64,000 nucleotides of DNA from Delphinus delphis (GCF_949987515.2 NC_082684.1:51116006-51180005); one strand, 5' to 3'. Shown: positions 34,601 to 46,600, counted from the stretch's first letter. Numbers and translations: made by a program. The notes: generated by a model from the letters alone, not told the origin.

Positions 34601-35827
34601 ACTTATGTTGCTTCTCACATCATGTTTTTAAAGCAGCTATAGGAGCATTGTTTGAAGTTGCTGCAGCCACGGGATAATTCAAAGTACCTTTTTTTTCCTT
34701 CCTAGATATTCAAGGCTGTGTTTGTGTATTTTTAAACCTGTCCATAGTTATTTCAGATAACTGGCTGTGTCTACTTAGTGCTTCCTCCCTCCTGCCTTGG
34801 GCTGGTTCTGAGTATACTGGAACCTCTTTAAAGATATAAAAGTGACCTGTGAATGCTTTCAGCTGTGAAACCTTTTGTGCAGGCTTCAGGTCCCTTTGTT
34901 GTATGAATACTGCAAGCTTAATATTCCTATAAAATAGGTCTTGGACTTAAAAAAGGCTAGCTTGTCAATCTATTGATTGCCTCAGGCCAAGCCAGCTAAT
35001 TCTTTAGCACTACCTCTGCCTGTATTGAACGGACTGATCCTTCTAGGCCAAATAACTCACATCGCTAAAATAATATTAAGGTTTGTTGTGGCACAAGCCA
35101 AATAGCAAAGAAAATCCATCATTATCACCTGATGCCCCTGTGCTTTAATTTATATCATTATAAAAAGATGGAGGAAGGAGCAAAGAAAAGTACAGGGAAA
35201 TGTATTCAAAGTGATCTACAGTGTTCTTCATAAAAATGCCCTTCCTTTATGAGCACCTGAATAGTCATATAAATATAACCAGCAATGGGAATTTTAATCA
35301 AAGCTTTATAGCTTTTCCTTTTTCAAGACTTTGACTTCCTGACCAAGTTAACTTCCAGCCTGAGAGTTTATGGCTTCCCTACTCATCTTGGGAAGACCTT
35401 TGCTCTATTTTTGTGTTGGCTCTTTACCAGTTTAAGTTGGTCTCCTTTTGTGTTCCTCCAAAAGTGATTTTTCTTATAAAAAGGACTATTGTGAACATTT
35501 CCTAAAAACTTTTGAGAATTACTCAGAAAACGAAAGCAACAGATTGGACATCATCTTACTTACGGATAGAGGTGCAGGGCCAGCTGCCTCATGTTATGCT
35601 GTGGGGACAACTGTGAGCCTTGAGCTGCAGACACAGCATGTTTTTCCAGATTCGTTGGCTGTGCTGGCTCATCCTCAGACTTTCTCCTTTTCATACACAA
35701 TTCAGAATTTAACCAGATGGCATCTCTGCCACAGTCACACCTTGGTCCATAAAAGGAGCTGGGAGATGTGAATTTGAAAAGTGTCAGAAGACCAAAGTGT
35801 GGTGTCGCTCCTTAAAGCTGTGACTGG
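31633..35827. other. Repeat-poor single-copy region
   Basis: About 4.2 kb with no interspersed repeat I can recognise, apart from a poly(T) flanked by a duplicated octamer at 33857-33892. No exon evidence: open frames stay below 110 codons and none has recognisable protein content. The lack of insertions, next to dense repeats on both sides, makes it a candidate for conserved regulatory DNA. Confidence 0.5.
33857..33892. repeat. acactgtctttttt duplicated around a poly(T)
   Basis: acactgtctttttt occurs at 33857-33870 and again at 33879-33892 with extra T residues between. It may be an L1-style poly(A)-only insertion with its target duplication, or simple slippage. Confidence 0.8.
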
Positions 35828-36269
35828 GGGACTTCCCTGGTGGCGCAGTGGTTAAGACTCTGCGCTCCCAGTGCAGGGGGCCTGGGTTCGATCCCTGGTC
35901 AGGGAACTAGATCCCACCCACGTGCATGCCTCAACTAAGAGTTCACATGCCGCAACTAAGGAGCCTGCCTGCCGCAACTAAGACCCAGCTCAACCAAATA
36001 AATAAATATTAAAGATGTTGCAATAGGGCTTCCCTGGTGGCGCAGTGGTTGAGAGTCCGCCTGCCGATGCAGGGGACACGGGTTCATGCCCCGGTCCGGG
36101 AAGATCCCACATGCCGCTGAGCGGCTGGGCCCGTGAGCCATGGCTGCTGAGCCTGCGTGTCCAGAGCTTGTGCTCCGCAGCGGGAGATACCACAGCAGTG
36201 AGAGGCCCGCGTACCACAAAAAAAAAAAAAAAAAAAAAAAGATGTTGCGATAAAAATAGTCTTAAATAA
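35828..36269 (+). mobile_element. CHR-family SINE (longer type), interrupted in its tail
   Basis: Starts gggacttccctggtggcgca with ggttaagactctgcgctccc and ends in an aaataaataaat tail near 35995-36008. Candidate target duplications are aaagctgtgactgg (35814-35827) and aaagctctggctgg (36270-36283), with two mismatches. If so, the tail includes about 30 bases of extra sequence and was later split by the SINE at 36026-36240. Confidence 0.8.
36026..36240 (+). mobile_element. CHR-type SINE inside the preceding SINE's tail
   Basis: Begins gggcttccctggtggcgca, contains gagccatggctgctgagcct and a ~23-base poly(A). Duplication aaagatgttgcaata (36011-36025) and aaagatgttgcgata (36238-36252), one mismatch. 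Confidence 0.95.
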
Positions 36270-36283
36270 AAAGCTCTGGCTGG

Positions 36284-37049
36284 CTATGAGGAAACAGAGA
36301 AGGAAACAAGTAGGAAACTTCCATGGAAAAGAAAATGTCTAGGGAAATTTGGAGCTTTATGTAGTAACTGAGCCCAGGACTAACCACTTTATAAAGATGT
36401 CCAAGAAATAGTTATGGAAGGAAACTATACATAGAGAAAAGAATGAAAAAAAAATAAGGGGAGAAAGGAAACAGACACAGCCATGCAAGACAGAGGCAAG
36501 TAGCCAGGGGTTAATTTTCTCCTGAGTTGCTTTCTCGCCTTTCCTTATATAACAGGGACCTCAGTTTGAGAAATTGAGCTGTATTTATCCCTGAATTTCT
36601 TTGTTCTCTCTGGGCAGGTAATTGGGTCACACTGCTGCTACTCAAAGACCCAACCTACTCTCTGTCTTCAGAACCTACGCTAGAGTAGAATGTCATAACG
36701 GCAAACACATCTTTTAACGTGTTATAAAGGTATTATACCTTAAAAAGACTGGAGTGTACCCTCCAAGCACCCAGGAACATTTCCCCATTCTGATGGGCAG
36801 AATGATTGGAATATGTAGGCATCTGTATCTAGACTTTCCTTCTAGCTTAGTAGTTCTCAAAATTAAATCTGCGTAAGAATTCTGACTACAGAATTGAATA
36901 CACAAAATCACAAACAGGGTACTTTGTGGGTGATTTTAAGGGTAATTTATATATAGAATTAATTTAGATATGATTTATATATTATAGTTATTTACATTTA
37001 TATGTATGATTTTAAGGGTAATTTTATCTATTCTATTTTGCTGTACCCC
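36284..37049. other. No recognised feature
   Basis: AT-rich sequence without gene evidence. Around 36945-37020 the phrase gattttaagggtaatttata is partly duplicated. Confidence 0.5.
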
Positions 37050-37138
37050 CGATTTTATTTATTTATTTTATTTTTTTATTGAAATATAGTTGATTTACAG
37101 TGTTGTGTTAGTTTCTGGTGTACAGCAAAGTGATTCAG

Positions 37139-37172
<34 letters not shown>

Positions 37173-37527
37173 TTTTTCATATTCTTTTCCCTTAAGGTTT
37201 ATTACAGGATATTGAATGCAGTTTCCTGTGCTATACAGTCGGTCCTTGTGGTTTTATATATGGTAGTTTGTATCTGCTAATTCCAAGCTCCTAATTTATC
37301 CCTCCCCTACCCCCTTTTTCCTTTGGTAAACATGTTTGTTTTCTGTGTCTCTGAGTCTGTTTTTGTCTTATAAATACGCTCATTTGTATCATATTTTAGA
37401 TTCCATATACAAATGATATCATATGGTATTTGTCTTTCTCTTTCTGACTTACTTCACTCAGTATGATAATTTCTAGGTCCATCTATGTTGCTGCAAATGG
37501 CATTATTTCGTTCTTTTTTATGGCTCC
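37050..37527 (-). mobile_element. 5'-truncated L1 3' end with (AT)n
   Basis: Minus-strand L1 tail: poly(T)-rich start, ttattgaaatatagttgatt, then cctgtgctatacagtcggtc, ending near cattatttcgttctttttta. A possible target duplication (ccgattttat at the left, ccggattttag at the right) is imperfect. Confidence 0.88.
37141..37170. repeat. (AT)15 microsatellite inside L1
   Basis: Fifteen uninterrupted AT units at the position of the usual atatac segment of the L1 3' UTR. Confidence 0.95.
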
Positions 37528-38009
37528 CGGATTTTAGAACACAAGTCTCTATAAAATGTGATTCTATTGTAGATCCTTACATGCTCCAGGAGGCTGTTTG
37601 CATGAAGGACGGAAAGATGTCCTGGGGAGAGTGAGTTTGGCGTAAGACAGGAAGAGCAAGGTTGAATACAGCGTGGTGCTCTTCACGAGGCTCATGGTCG
37701 CTTAGCCCTACAGCACTTAAGGGAACAGCAGGAGGAGAAATAGAGGGTACTTTCCTCTCCAAGTCTCTGGGAGCCCAGAATATATGTGAAGACCAAGCCT
37801 TGGGCTACACCTGCTCATCTCTGCAAACGGAGAGGAAGCAGATGAGGGTGTCGTAATTGGGTGGCACTGGAAGCTTTGATTGCATTCTTGGCAACAAGAA
37901 GAGGCAACATCATAGTGATCCTGTCAGGAGAGGAGGAAATTGGTGGCTGTTACATGGTAGGTGAGGGATCTCTTTGAGGGGACTTCCCAGGTTAGAGGCA
38001 ATTTACCAA
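37528..38009. other. No recognised feature
   Basis: Single-copy-looking, no coding evidence. Confidence 0.5.
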
Positions 38010-38240
38010 AGTGGTTAAGAGTTCTAATTCTAGAGACGGACAGACTGTGTTTATATCCCACCTCTGCCATTTAATAATTCTGTGTTCTTGGGCAAGATAG
38101 CTACTGATCTGCTCGAAGTCTCAGCTTCCTGTGTGTAAAGTGGATAATAATTTCATCTGCCTTGCAAGGTGGTGGTGAAGATTAGAGATAACGTACCTAA
38201 AGCACCTGACACATATGGTAGTTATTACTATTCTTTCACT
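38010..38240 (+). mobile_element. MIR SINE
   Basis: Sense MIR nearly full length: aagtggttaagagttct, then tgtgttcttgggcaagatag, then cacctgacacatatggtagt. Confidence 0.88.
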
Positions 38241-38980
38241 TGTTTGGGGCACCTTTCCTAAGGAGCCACATTATGATTTTGAAGTGATCATCTCTCCACC
38301 CATAATTTATCGTGTATGTACTCTGCGTCAAGCACTAGGCCAGGCTCTGGGGATGTAGGAAGGCAGTGAGCTGGAAAGTAAGCATGGCTGAAGAAAAGCT
38401 ATTTCATGGAAGATGTGGTATCAGAATACTTGAATTGGATTGGGTTGTGACTATGATTTGGGATAAAAAATTGCCGCTATAAAATTGGACCTTAGTGCTC
38501 AAGTGAATATTACACTTCAGCAAGGTTCAGCGACATTAAAGCTTCTGTCATAAAGACAGAGGTAATGGCTTTTTGTGGGCAGAGTATTAGAAATGCTTCG
38601 ATTGTTAAGTATTTATATAACCCTTTATATTTGCAATGTATGCACCTTATAATTTCCCAGAAGTTAATGTCTAGAAATATTTCCTAGTGGGAAGAGAATG
38701 TTCCCTATAGGTTCTGGGCCACGCCTAACACTTTGTGAGTTTTTGGCAAATATTAAAGGACCCCCAAGAAGGCTATGTTAAAGAAAGGAGGCAAAGCTAG
38801 CTTGAGAGTAAGGTGAGGAGGGTTGACATCTCTCTCTGATTCTTCCAGTTGTCTTCCTCTTGCCCCTTATCTGAAGGTGTCTTGGTGAGTAACACAATTC
38901 CCTGAAGATGCTACTGACTCCTCTTGGTGCGCTGGATGGAGAATTTGTCCCTGGGGCATGCCTGGTTCAGCTCCATTCTT
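38241..38980. other. No gene; a weak L2 scrap
   Basis: Around 38315-38385 gtcaagcactaggccaggct and nearby words resemble a reverse L2 or MIR end. The rest is unassigned. Confidence 0.45.
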
Positions 38981-39166
38981 TTTTTTTTTTGCGGTACGCG
39001 GGCCTCTCACTGTTGTGGCCTCTCCCGTTGTGGAGTGCAGGCTCAGCGGCCATGGCTCACAGGCCCAGCCGCTCTGCAGCATGTGGGATCCTCCCGGACC
39101 GGGGCATGAACCCGTGTCCCCTGCACTGGCAGGCGGACTCTCAACCACTGCGCCACCAGGGAAGCC
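38981..39166 (-). mobile_element. CHR-type SINE with 15-bp internal deletion
   Basis: Antisense CHR copy ending gccaccagggaagccc. Relative to the copies at 29784 and 63211 it lacks about 15 bp in the middle (+ strand reads gtggagtgcaggctcagcgg). A perfect 13-bp duplication, cagctccattctt, flanks it at 38968-38980 and 39167-39179. Confidence 0.96.
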
Positions 39167-39179
39167 CAGCTCCATTCTT

Positions 39180-39724
39180 GTTCTTCCCTATGTGGTGACT
39201 CTTCTGGGACTTTCTTCATTGTTGGGCATGGAGTGTGGGGCCTTGGAGTTCCCATAGGGCTCATAATGTTACATGAACAGGGGCAAGAGATTAGGGCTTA
39301 GGATGGTGTGTAAGGATGAACAGATTAAGAATAATGAAACTGCTTTTTCCCATATGAAACTTCTGTTTAATGTAACCACTACTACATTTTCAGCTAAGAA
39401 TAGAGTTGATTATATTCCATTAGGCTTCCATTTGAATCCTCATTTCTTCCCAGGAATATGGTTTTGCTGTCTAGGTATAATTTCTCCCTACTTTTCTACC
39501 ATATGGGAATAGTAATAGTAATTATTACTGTTCTTAGTAATTATTACTGTTCTTCTTTCTAGCTCGAGGGACTCCAATATGCCCAGTTTAGCCCTCTCAA
39601 TAAAGTAAAATGTGGTAGTGCCTCTAGATTTCTAACAGGTGAGATAAAAGTATAAAGAAAATCATCTGTAAAAAAGGACATGCAGGGCTATGTGAGATGT
39701 AACTGATAATAAAGATAAAAGGAA
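39180..39724. other. Unassigned sequence with a 19-bp tandem duplication
   Basis: No gene evidence. agtaattattactgttctt occurs twice head to tail at 39517-39535 and 39536-39554, identical. Confidence 0.6.
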
Positions 39725-39975
39725 AAAATAGTTACCATTGATTGAGTAGGTATCACATTAGAGGCATAGAGCTAAGGATCTTACACATATTATCCTTGTG
39801 TCAATCTCAAGATGATAACACGAGGAGTATATTATCACTTTTATTTTGCAGATGATAGTAAGGAAAGTGAGGCATGGAGAGAGTAAATAACTTGTCCAAG
39901 TTCACATGGCTGGGAAATGTTGGAGACAGACCACAAATGACTCCCAGATGTGTGTTTTTGACCACTATGTGATAT
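39725..39975 (-). mobile_element. MIR SINE
   Basis: Antisense MIR: ccattgattgagtaggtatc, then ttattttgcagatgatagta, then aataacttgtccaagttcac. Confidence 0.8.
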
Positions 39976-40108
39976 GACCTCCCATAATGTAATGAGATTT
40001 AAAAAAAAAAGTACCAGAGTATATACATCTAAACAAGGACTGTGTCCTTTTAATCATCACCTTGAAAGGTCACACAGTTATATCCGTGAAGCAGCTACTG
40101 CTCTGAAT

Positions 40109-40300
40109 TTTTTTTTTTTTTTTGCGGTACGCGGGCCTCTCACTGTTGTGGCCTCTCCCGTTGTGGAGTGCAGGCTCAGCGGCCATGGCTCACGGGCCCA
40201 GCCGTTCCGCGGCATGTGGGATCTTCCCGGATCGGGGCACGGACCCGTGTCCCCTGCATCGGCAGGCGGACTCTCAACCACTGCGCCACCAGGGAAACCC
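40109..40300 (-). mobile_element. CHR-type SINE with the same 15-bp deletion
   Basis: Antisense CHR copy, T-tail at left. It shares the 15-bp deletion of the element at 38981-39166. Duplication tgctctgaat (40099-40108) and tgctcagaat (40301-40310), one mismatch. Confidence 0.95.
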
Positions 40301-40310
40301 TGCTCAGAAT

Positions 40311-42439
40311 ATTTTTGAAGCTTCTTTTGAACGTTGACAAATCTTAATCCTTTGAGGGTGGACTTGATCTTTGGAAATGTCTACAAGTCACTTGGAGTTG
40401 AGTCTGGTGAATAAGGTTGATCAAGTTGTATGGTGGGATGGTTCTAGTTTTTCGTCTAAATAAGGTGCGATTATAAAGACATGTATGGACTTAATTTCCC
40501 TTTGTGATTTATATATGTCCTGAAGGCAGTTCCGGAAACATTTTGGGCAATGTAAGCATGACTGAATGTGTACATATGTTGTGGCGATTCCTTTGAAGGA
40601 TGTTACAGGAAGTCCACATAGAGTTTTATTTTGTGATACACCTTGCACAAACACATATACACATGTACAGACTGAGCTGATGAGCATGTTAAATCATCTT
40701 TGAACACTTTTGTGGCTTAGGAGAATTATCTTTTCAAGAGCAATGTGTTGTCTCAACAGCCATTTAGGCAGATTCCTTGCGAAATGTTCCATCTATCAAG
40801 ATGTCCTGAATTGCTATGTATTGAATTGCCTTTTGACTCCTTTGTTCACGTTATTTGTAACTTTTTCATTATGTAGATATAGAAAAATGGTCTTGTACAT
40901 GCTTCCTGCTCTCTTCCCATTTCATATTTATGAGCTAGAGAAAAAGAAAGGAAGTACTGAATGAGTGAACATTAACAGACTCACATATCAACCTATGTAA
41001 AAAATATATTTTTATGAAAATTGAATTTACATGCTTTGAAGCACAGTACATTGAGGATAATGAAGCTTATAGCAAAGTTTGATTTCAGAAATATATGAAC
41101 TAAGAACACAATAATCCACAGTAGTACAAAAATCAGAGGTGTAGTGTATTGATGCCCTGAAGAATTTGAAATGTCAGGTAAAAATTTCATGCTATAAAAA
41201 TTAGAACATACTAAGGTTAATATAAGAATGCTATCAGTTCCTCTTTCACCAGAGAAAGACAATCAAAGATGTGTGAACTGGAGAAGTATTTTGTAAAAGC
41301 CATAATTGTTTTAATATCTGTATTTCAGATAACCTTTTTCTCCCTGAAACTTAGAGGGATATTGTAAAATCACATATATTTTTAATGAAATATATTTATC
41401 TGCAAAGACTAAAAAGAAAATACTAAGGTTGCCATGCAGTGGTGTCTACTGTTAAATTTTCAGGAATTTTGTGAGCCGGTTGATGTTATGTAGGTAGTTT
41501 GAAATCAGCCATGGTAGGAACATTTACACCACGGATATTGGCAAATGTCACAAAGAGAGACTTTTCCCTCTCAAGAACTGAGAGTAATTGTTAAACATCA
41601 CTTGAACACCACTAGTTGTATGTCTAAGTTTTACTTATCTTCACCCTGTATTTGGAGGAATTTTAGTTAATTGTAATGCTATTAACATACGCATAATTCT
41701 CAGAATTATGATTCTGAGGGCCTTTCTATCAATGACCCTTGGAATCATAATGGAACCCAAGGGTTTCTTAGGTCAAAGGAAAAGCAAGCTGATTACTTTC
41801 CAGGATTTCCCTGGTGACACACCGTGTTCTGTGGAATTTTATGTGAGTGTTATTGTGAGTAAGTCACTGAGATTCTCTGGAATTCTTAGGTTCAGCAGAG
41901 ATAAAATACCACTTGGCTACCTTCAACCCAAGGAAGTTGTGAGGATTCATAAGGATAAAAGATGAAAAACTGGCTATAAAGTAATGATGTTGACTTGCAT
42001 AAACCAGACACCAAGAAGCCTCATGACTTGATCTTTACATTTCACATGTAGTGTGATTATGATGCAATAAGCATTGTTGAATTGATACACCAGATCTTCT
42101 ACTTTTGACTGAACTTTGTCAAGCAGTATCCCTTCAACAGAATCCCTTTGGGAGGCAGTGCACTTATTTGAATGACGCTACTGTTGCCCAGAATATGTTT
42201 GGACCTCCTTTTGGAGCTAACTTCAGAATCACTTTACAAACCAAACAAGAAAACACATTTAATTATTTTAGAGCCACAGCTCATCTTGTACTCAGAATGG
42301 TGTTACCTAAGAAGATTGTGCTTTTATTTATCAGGGTTGGCCTTGATAGACTTGGGGGCAGTTTTCAGAAGTTAAACCTATTCTCAAAAGATGTAAATTT
42401 ACCATCACCAAAGAGAGTTAAAAAAGGGGCAGAGTGGGG
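40311..42439. other. No recognised gene
   Basis: AT-rich sequence of about 2.1 kb. Around 41850-41960 a faint MIR-like order (aagtcactgagattctctgg ... gttgtgaggattcataagg) may be present. A short palindromic run, ataattctcagaattat, lies near 41692-41708. No coding evidence. Confidence 0.45.
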
Positions 42440-43060
42440 GAGAAGAGAGGGACCAGACACTCTCATGCATTGTTTAAGAGTGTAACAATTTACACAGTCT
42501 CTTTGGAGGGCACTTTGGAAATACTCATCAATTATAAATGAACTTAACCTTTGACCTAGCAATTACACTTAGACTTTATCTGATAGACACACTGATGAAA
42601 GCACAGAAAGAATCTTGTACAGATTATTTACGACAACAGGAAAAGATTAGAGGAAACAAATATCCAACAATAGGAGACAGGTTAAGTAATTATGGAGCAC
42701 CCATAAATTAGAATACTATTCCATCATTAGTAAGAATGAGGCAGAATTATATGTGCTGATAGGGAACAATCTCTGAGATATTATATTAAAAAAACTAGGC
42801 GCAGAAGAGTGTACCACCAGCTTTGTTAAAAAGGATATAAATATATTGACTTCTAAGCTTATAAGAATCTATATATATATATATATATATATATCTTTCT
42901 CTCTATTTGTATTATCTCTGGAAGGATTTGAAGAAACAGGTAGCACACTAATTCTAGGGAGGGGAACTAGGAAACCAAAGCAAAGGTCGAGAAAGGGATA
43001 ATTTTTCATTTCATAATATTTAAATTTTTAAATACACATTTTCAAAAAACAAATAGAATA
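42440..43060 (+). mobile_element. Old L1M 3' fragment
   Basis: Diverged L1 3' part: tttggagggcactttggaaa, then cctttgacctagcaattaca, then gattagaggaaacaaatatc and aattatggagcacccataaa. Contains an (AT)12 run at 42871-42894. Resembles the L1M fragment at 9655. Confidence 0.75.
42871..42894. repeat. (AT)12 microsatellite
   Basis: Uninterrupted AT dinucleotides within the L1M fragment. Confidence 0.95.
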
Positions 43061-43101
43061 AATGTCAGGTGCAAGGTGATTCTCAAGCAATTCCTGTAAG
43101 T

Positions 43102-43130
43102 TTTAAAGAGTGGTAGTACCACTCTTTAAA
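43102..43130. repeat. Perfect 29-nt palindrome
   Basis: tttaaagagtggta at 43102-43115 and its exact reverse complement at 43117-43130 flank a single G. It directly precedes an AAAT-type run. Confidence 0.95.
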
Positions 43131-43354
43131 TAAATAAATAATAAGTGTGCTATAAACAAAGATTTGCCACTTGGAGGGGGCCTAAGATTCATACATTTCT
43201 TGAATATATATGTTCTGATGTGTCTGTTAAAGAAATGTCCCACGACTTTAATCTCATTTTACAGATGGATTCCACATTGGCAGGAAGGTGCTAAAGGGAG
43301 CAATGCAATGTCTGGACTTTGAGAACTCCACAAGGGCAGGGACCTCACATGTTT

Positions 43355-43770
43355 ATTCACACCTGAGTCTCAGTCAGAGTTATCAAGTTGTAAGCAATGT
43401 AAGCCAACTCTAGCTCATTTAAGTAGGAAAGGATATCCAACAGCTCACAGAATTCTGGGAGGGATAGAGAACCAGGCTCAGCACTGTGTAGCCAATCACT
43501 GAAGAGTGCAAACGCCACTACTGATATTGCTGATTTCAAGATGCCTGAGTTGGGACCACTGTCACACTCACACTGGATTCTGGGTGAAGCCGCAGGTATG
43601 TATCACTTTGCTTCCATCCTATTGGTCAGAAATCAGTTACATGACCAAGAAGGAACTGTATGACTTATGCTGGGTAGCCACGTGCCTACCTAAAACTTTG
43701 ACACTCTGTTACAATGAGAGGTAGGGGGAGAATGGATATTGTGAGACAATTAGCAGTCTGTCCCACAGAC
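43355..43770. mobile_element. Unassigned old interspersed repeat (tentative)
   Basis: Phrases such as ctagctcatttaagtaggaa, then acagctcacagaattctggg, resemble an old mammalian repeat I have seen but cannot name. Orientation and boundaries unknown. Confidence 0.35.
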
Positions 43771-45849
43771 AATGATTCCATGCTGAACTTAAACACGAGC
43801 TGGCCAAAAGGTGGGTTAGAGTCATCTCCATCTGGATCTTGATGTGAAGACATCAGACTGAGTCTGCTTGAATCTATGTTCCTAAGAATTATTTTTTTGT
43901 TGAAAATGTAGAAGGCCGTTGAAAAATAAGAAAACCATTATGATTTATATATTTTTGTTTTTGATTATTTTCTTGTGGTTTTTGCTTAATCACTAAGCAT
44001 GGATCCATGCATAGGCATCTGAGTTTGCTGGCAGTTGGAATAAGGCAAGGGCTATTATAGTTCTGCCCTACTGGAATGAGTATTTTTAGGTTTGACAGTT
44101 GATCAGGTTAGAATTTTATCAGATTTGAGCAAGTGAGTTTCCTTTTCTGTGGGGATCACTGGAACCCATCAGAGAGAGTTTACCATGTTGCAAGACTATT
44201 AGTGGAGTAGAGAGACCCCAATTGTTAAACTCCCTGACCTGGGAAGGTTGCCGTTTTGCATTAATGGGGAACATTAATGGTGACATTCTGGTTCATGGAA
44301 CACTCAAAGTAGCTGTGTGAATGTGTTTTCTCTTCTGAGTATTTGCATTTTCACCTTTTCTTTTTCCTTGAAGAAAATCATCACTGGATGATCTCCAGGT
44401 TATCTAAAACTTTAATAATATTTTTATCTTTGAGTGTGAGAATTTTTTCATGTATGAAAGCCTGTGTAAACTGAGAAATGGGGAGTGATAAATCCCAGAG
44501 AGTGCTGGAACTCCAGTAGAGATGCTGGTCTTTCTGATGCTGAACAGTTTAGTCGTGGAAGCAGTCTATGCCTAGGGTTGGGTATGGATATAGCAAGGAT
44601 CAAACTGGAAGGTGCCTTATATTAGATAGCCCACCTCCAGAAGGAATTAAAAATAAAAGTTGTAACTTCTCTCAAAGTCAGTGGCACATCCATTTTGTTT
44701 GGTTTCAAGAAGCTATAAATCATTTATGCAAATCTAAAAGAGGGGGCGGTCTTCAAAATTCTCATTAGAAAAGAATTAAGAAATTAAGCCAATACTTCTA
44801 ATACTTTAGTGTGCTAGCCCTTTAAAAGATCTCCAAATATTTACACTGAGAGCTCAACTGTAAATCTATTCTTTAGCTTACAAAAATACATTAAATAGGT
44901 TAAACAAAGTGGTCTGTACTTGGGGAAAGCGGCTTTGATCATTTCTAGTGAAGTCTGAGATTTGAAAGTGTTCACATTCTGTTTTAAATGTTTGCCTCCC
45001 AAAGGGTCTTATCTGACTCATGCTTGCTTTATTTCTTAATTTTTCCCAAAGTCCTCAGAAAAATTCTGGTTCTCAATAGTGACTGTTCAAGGAACAGCTC
45101 TCGCCACTGGGTTTTCCTTCTTTTGCCAGTTTGTCTCCTTCCTCTCCTTTGTTTATTGGGAATGCTGTCTTTTGTGTCTTTTCTCTGAAAAGAGTAAATT
45201 CTTGCCATTTCTACTGTTTATTTCCTGAGACTGGGTGTGTTTCAGGAATTTACTTCAGTATCCTGTCATCCAGTCTCTCCTTCCAGGGGTGTCACTATGA
45301 TGATAATTGTGTTACCTGCTTTGGGTACATGAAGTTTTCTTTGTTTTGGGGGGAGGGCATTACAATTACGCATTCAGTCTCCTTGTCTGTGTCTATCTTT
45401 GTGTTGTACAGAATTGTGATTAAAACAAGGAAATATGTATTGTCACTGAATTTCTCTCTTGGCAAGGGTGACCTTGTACGGTCCCCACAATTAACTAGAG
45501 CGAGGATACAGTGTGACTGTAAATGACCAGGCTGAAGTTTAATTGAAATACCCAGCTAAAAATGGAGCAGTGTGTCTTTTAGCTGAGCTAAGGCATTTTA
45601 TGATTCATAGATGGCTGTAAAAATAAAGAGTTGCAATAGATAGATACCAGCTGCAAGCCCATTCTTCCCTGTATGTCTAAAGTTCAAGCCTGGCATTACT
45701 CTGAATGAGCTTGTCACCTGTCCACATGCACATGTCCCTTCCCAGCTTTTTTCTTTCTGTAAATAACCCTATTAATACCCAACTTACTCAGCCTTAAGAT
45801 CTCTGGGTCACTTTGGATCTTCTGTTGTTTGTCCCGTAATTGTGGTCAC
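43771..45849. other. No recognised feature
   Basis: About 2.1 kb, single-copy-looking. The longest open frame (45131-45526, 131 codons) has no recognisable domain or splice support. Confidence 0.5.
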
Positions 45850-46600
45850 TTGCCAGGTCTTGTCTACTCCTCTGTTTAAAATCTGTCTCATCTTGGTAGA
45901 GGACTGTGCCTTCCAATCAGTGTCACCTCCACACCCCCGGTTCAAGGGCCAGTGTTGCAGTAACCTTCTGGTTCATCTCCTTGCTTTGGTCCCTATTGCT
46001 TCAATCCATCCTGTGTTTAACATTATTAATAGACTCAGTCATTGCGATACATTGTTTCCATCAGATTCTATGATCTCTGTTCAAAAAACAAAAAACAAAA
46101 CAAAACAGAAAAAAACCCCCAAACTTCTATTGGTTTCTCATAGGAAAAGCGCCAAACTTCTTCATCTAGCTTTTAAGGTTTTCTTTAATCTGACTCAAAT
46201 TTATCTCTTTTTACTCCCCTACATGGATCCAATTTCTAGGAAGATGATTTCTTTAATCTCTTCTTCTTTCACTTCTGCTTACATTGCCTTGCCCTCATCC
46301 TATGCTGTTTTCAAATCTTACTCTGTTTCTCAAGGGCACAACTCAAGTCTCACCTCTGGACGAATCCCTCCTTGTCCATTTCTGTCCATACTGACTGGGT
46401 CCTTCTCTGAGCTCGGAGGCTCCGGAGGATGTTGGAACCGCCAGAGGCCTGAGCAGCTACTGAGTCCGTTGGTTCTTTCTGCTGGTCATGTAGTTCATAC
46501 CCTTAGTCCTGTCTCCTCTGCTAGACTCGGGGCCATATCACGGTTTCCCATTCCTGCCACAGTGCCTGGCACACAGTGCTGGGCACAATGATGAAATGAA
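45850..46600 (+). mobile_element. L2 element (diverged)
   Basis: Blocks in L2 order: ttggtccctattgcttcaat, then a central A-rich interruption (46081-46122), then aactcaagtctcacctctgg, then cacagtgcctggcacacagt near 46558-46577. The 249-codon open frame through this region runs over L2 and an A-rich tract and is not a gene. Confidence 0.7.

Noticed and set aside
36026..36110. tRNA gene-like A and B box sequence
   Set aside because: These are tRNA-derived heads of SINEs. The B box is altered and no cloverleaf with a full anticodon arm can be formed.
41692..41708. Short palindrome ataattctcagaattat
   Set aside because: Eight-base arms are expected by chance in AT-rich sequence of this length.
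45842..46591. 249-codon plus-strand open frame
   Set aside because: Runs through an L2 element and an A-rich tract (KTKNKTKQKK). No recognisable domain or exon structure.
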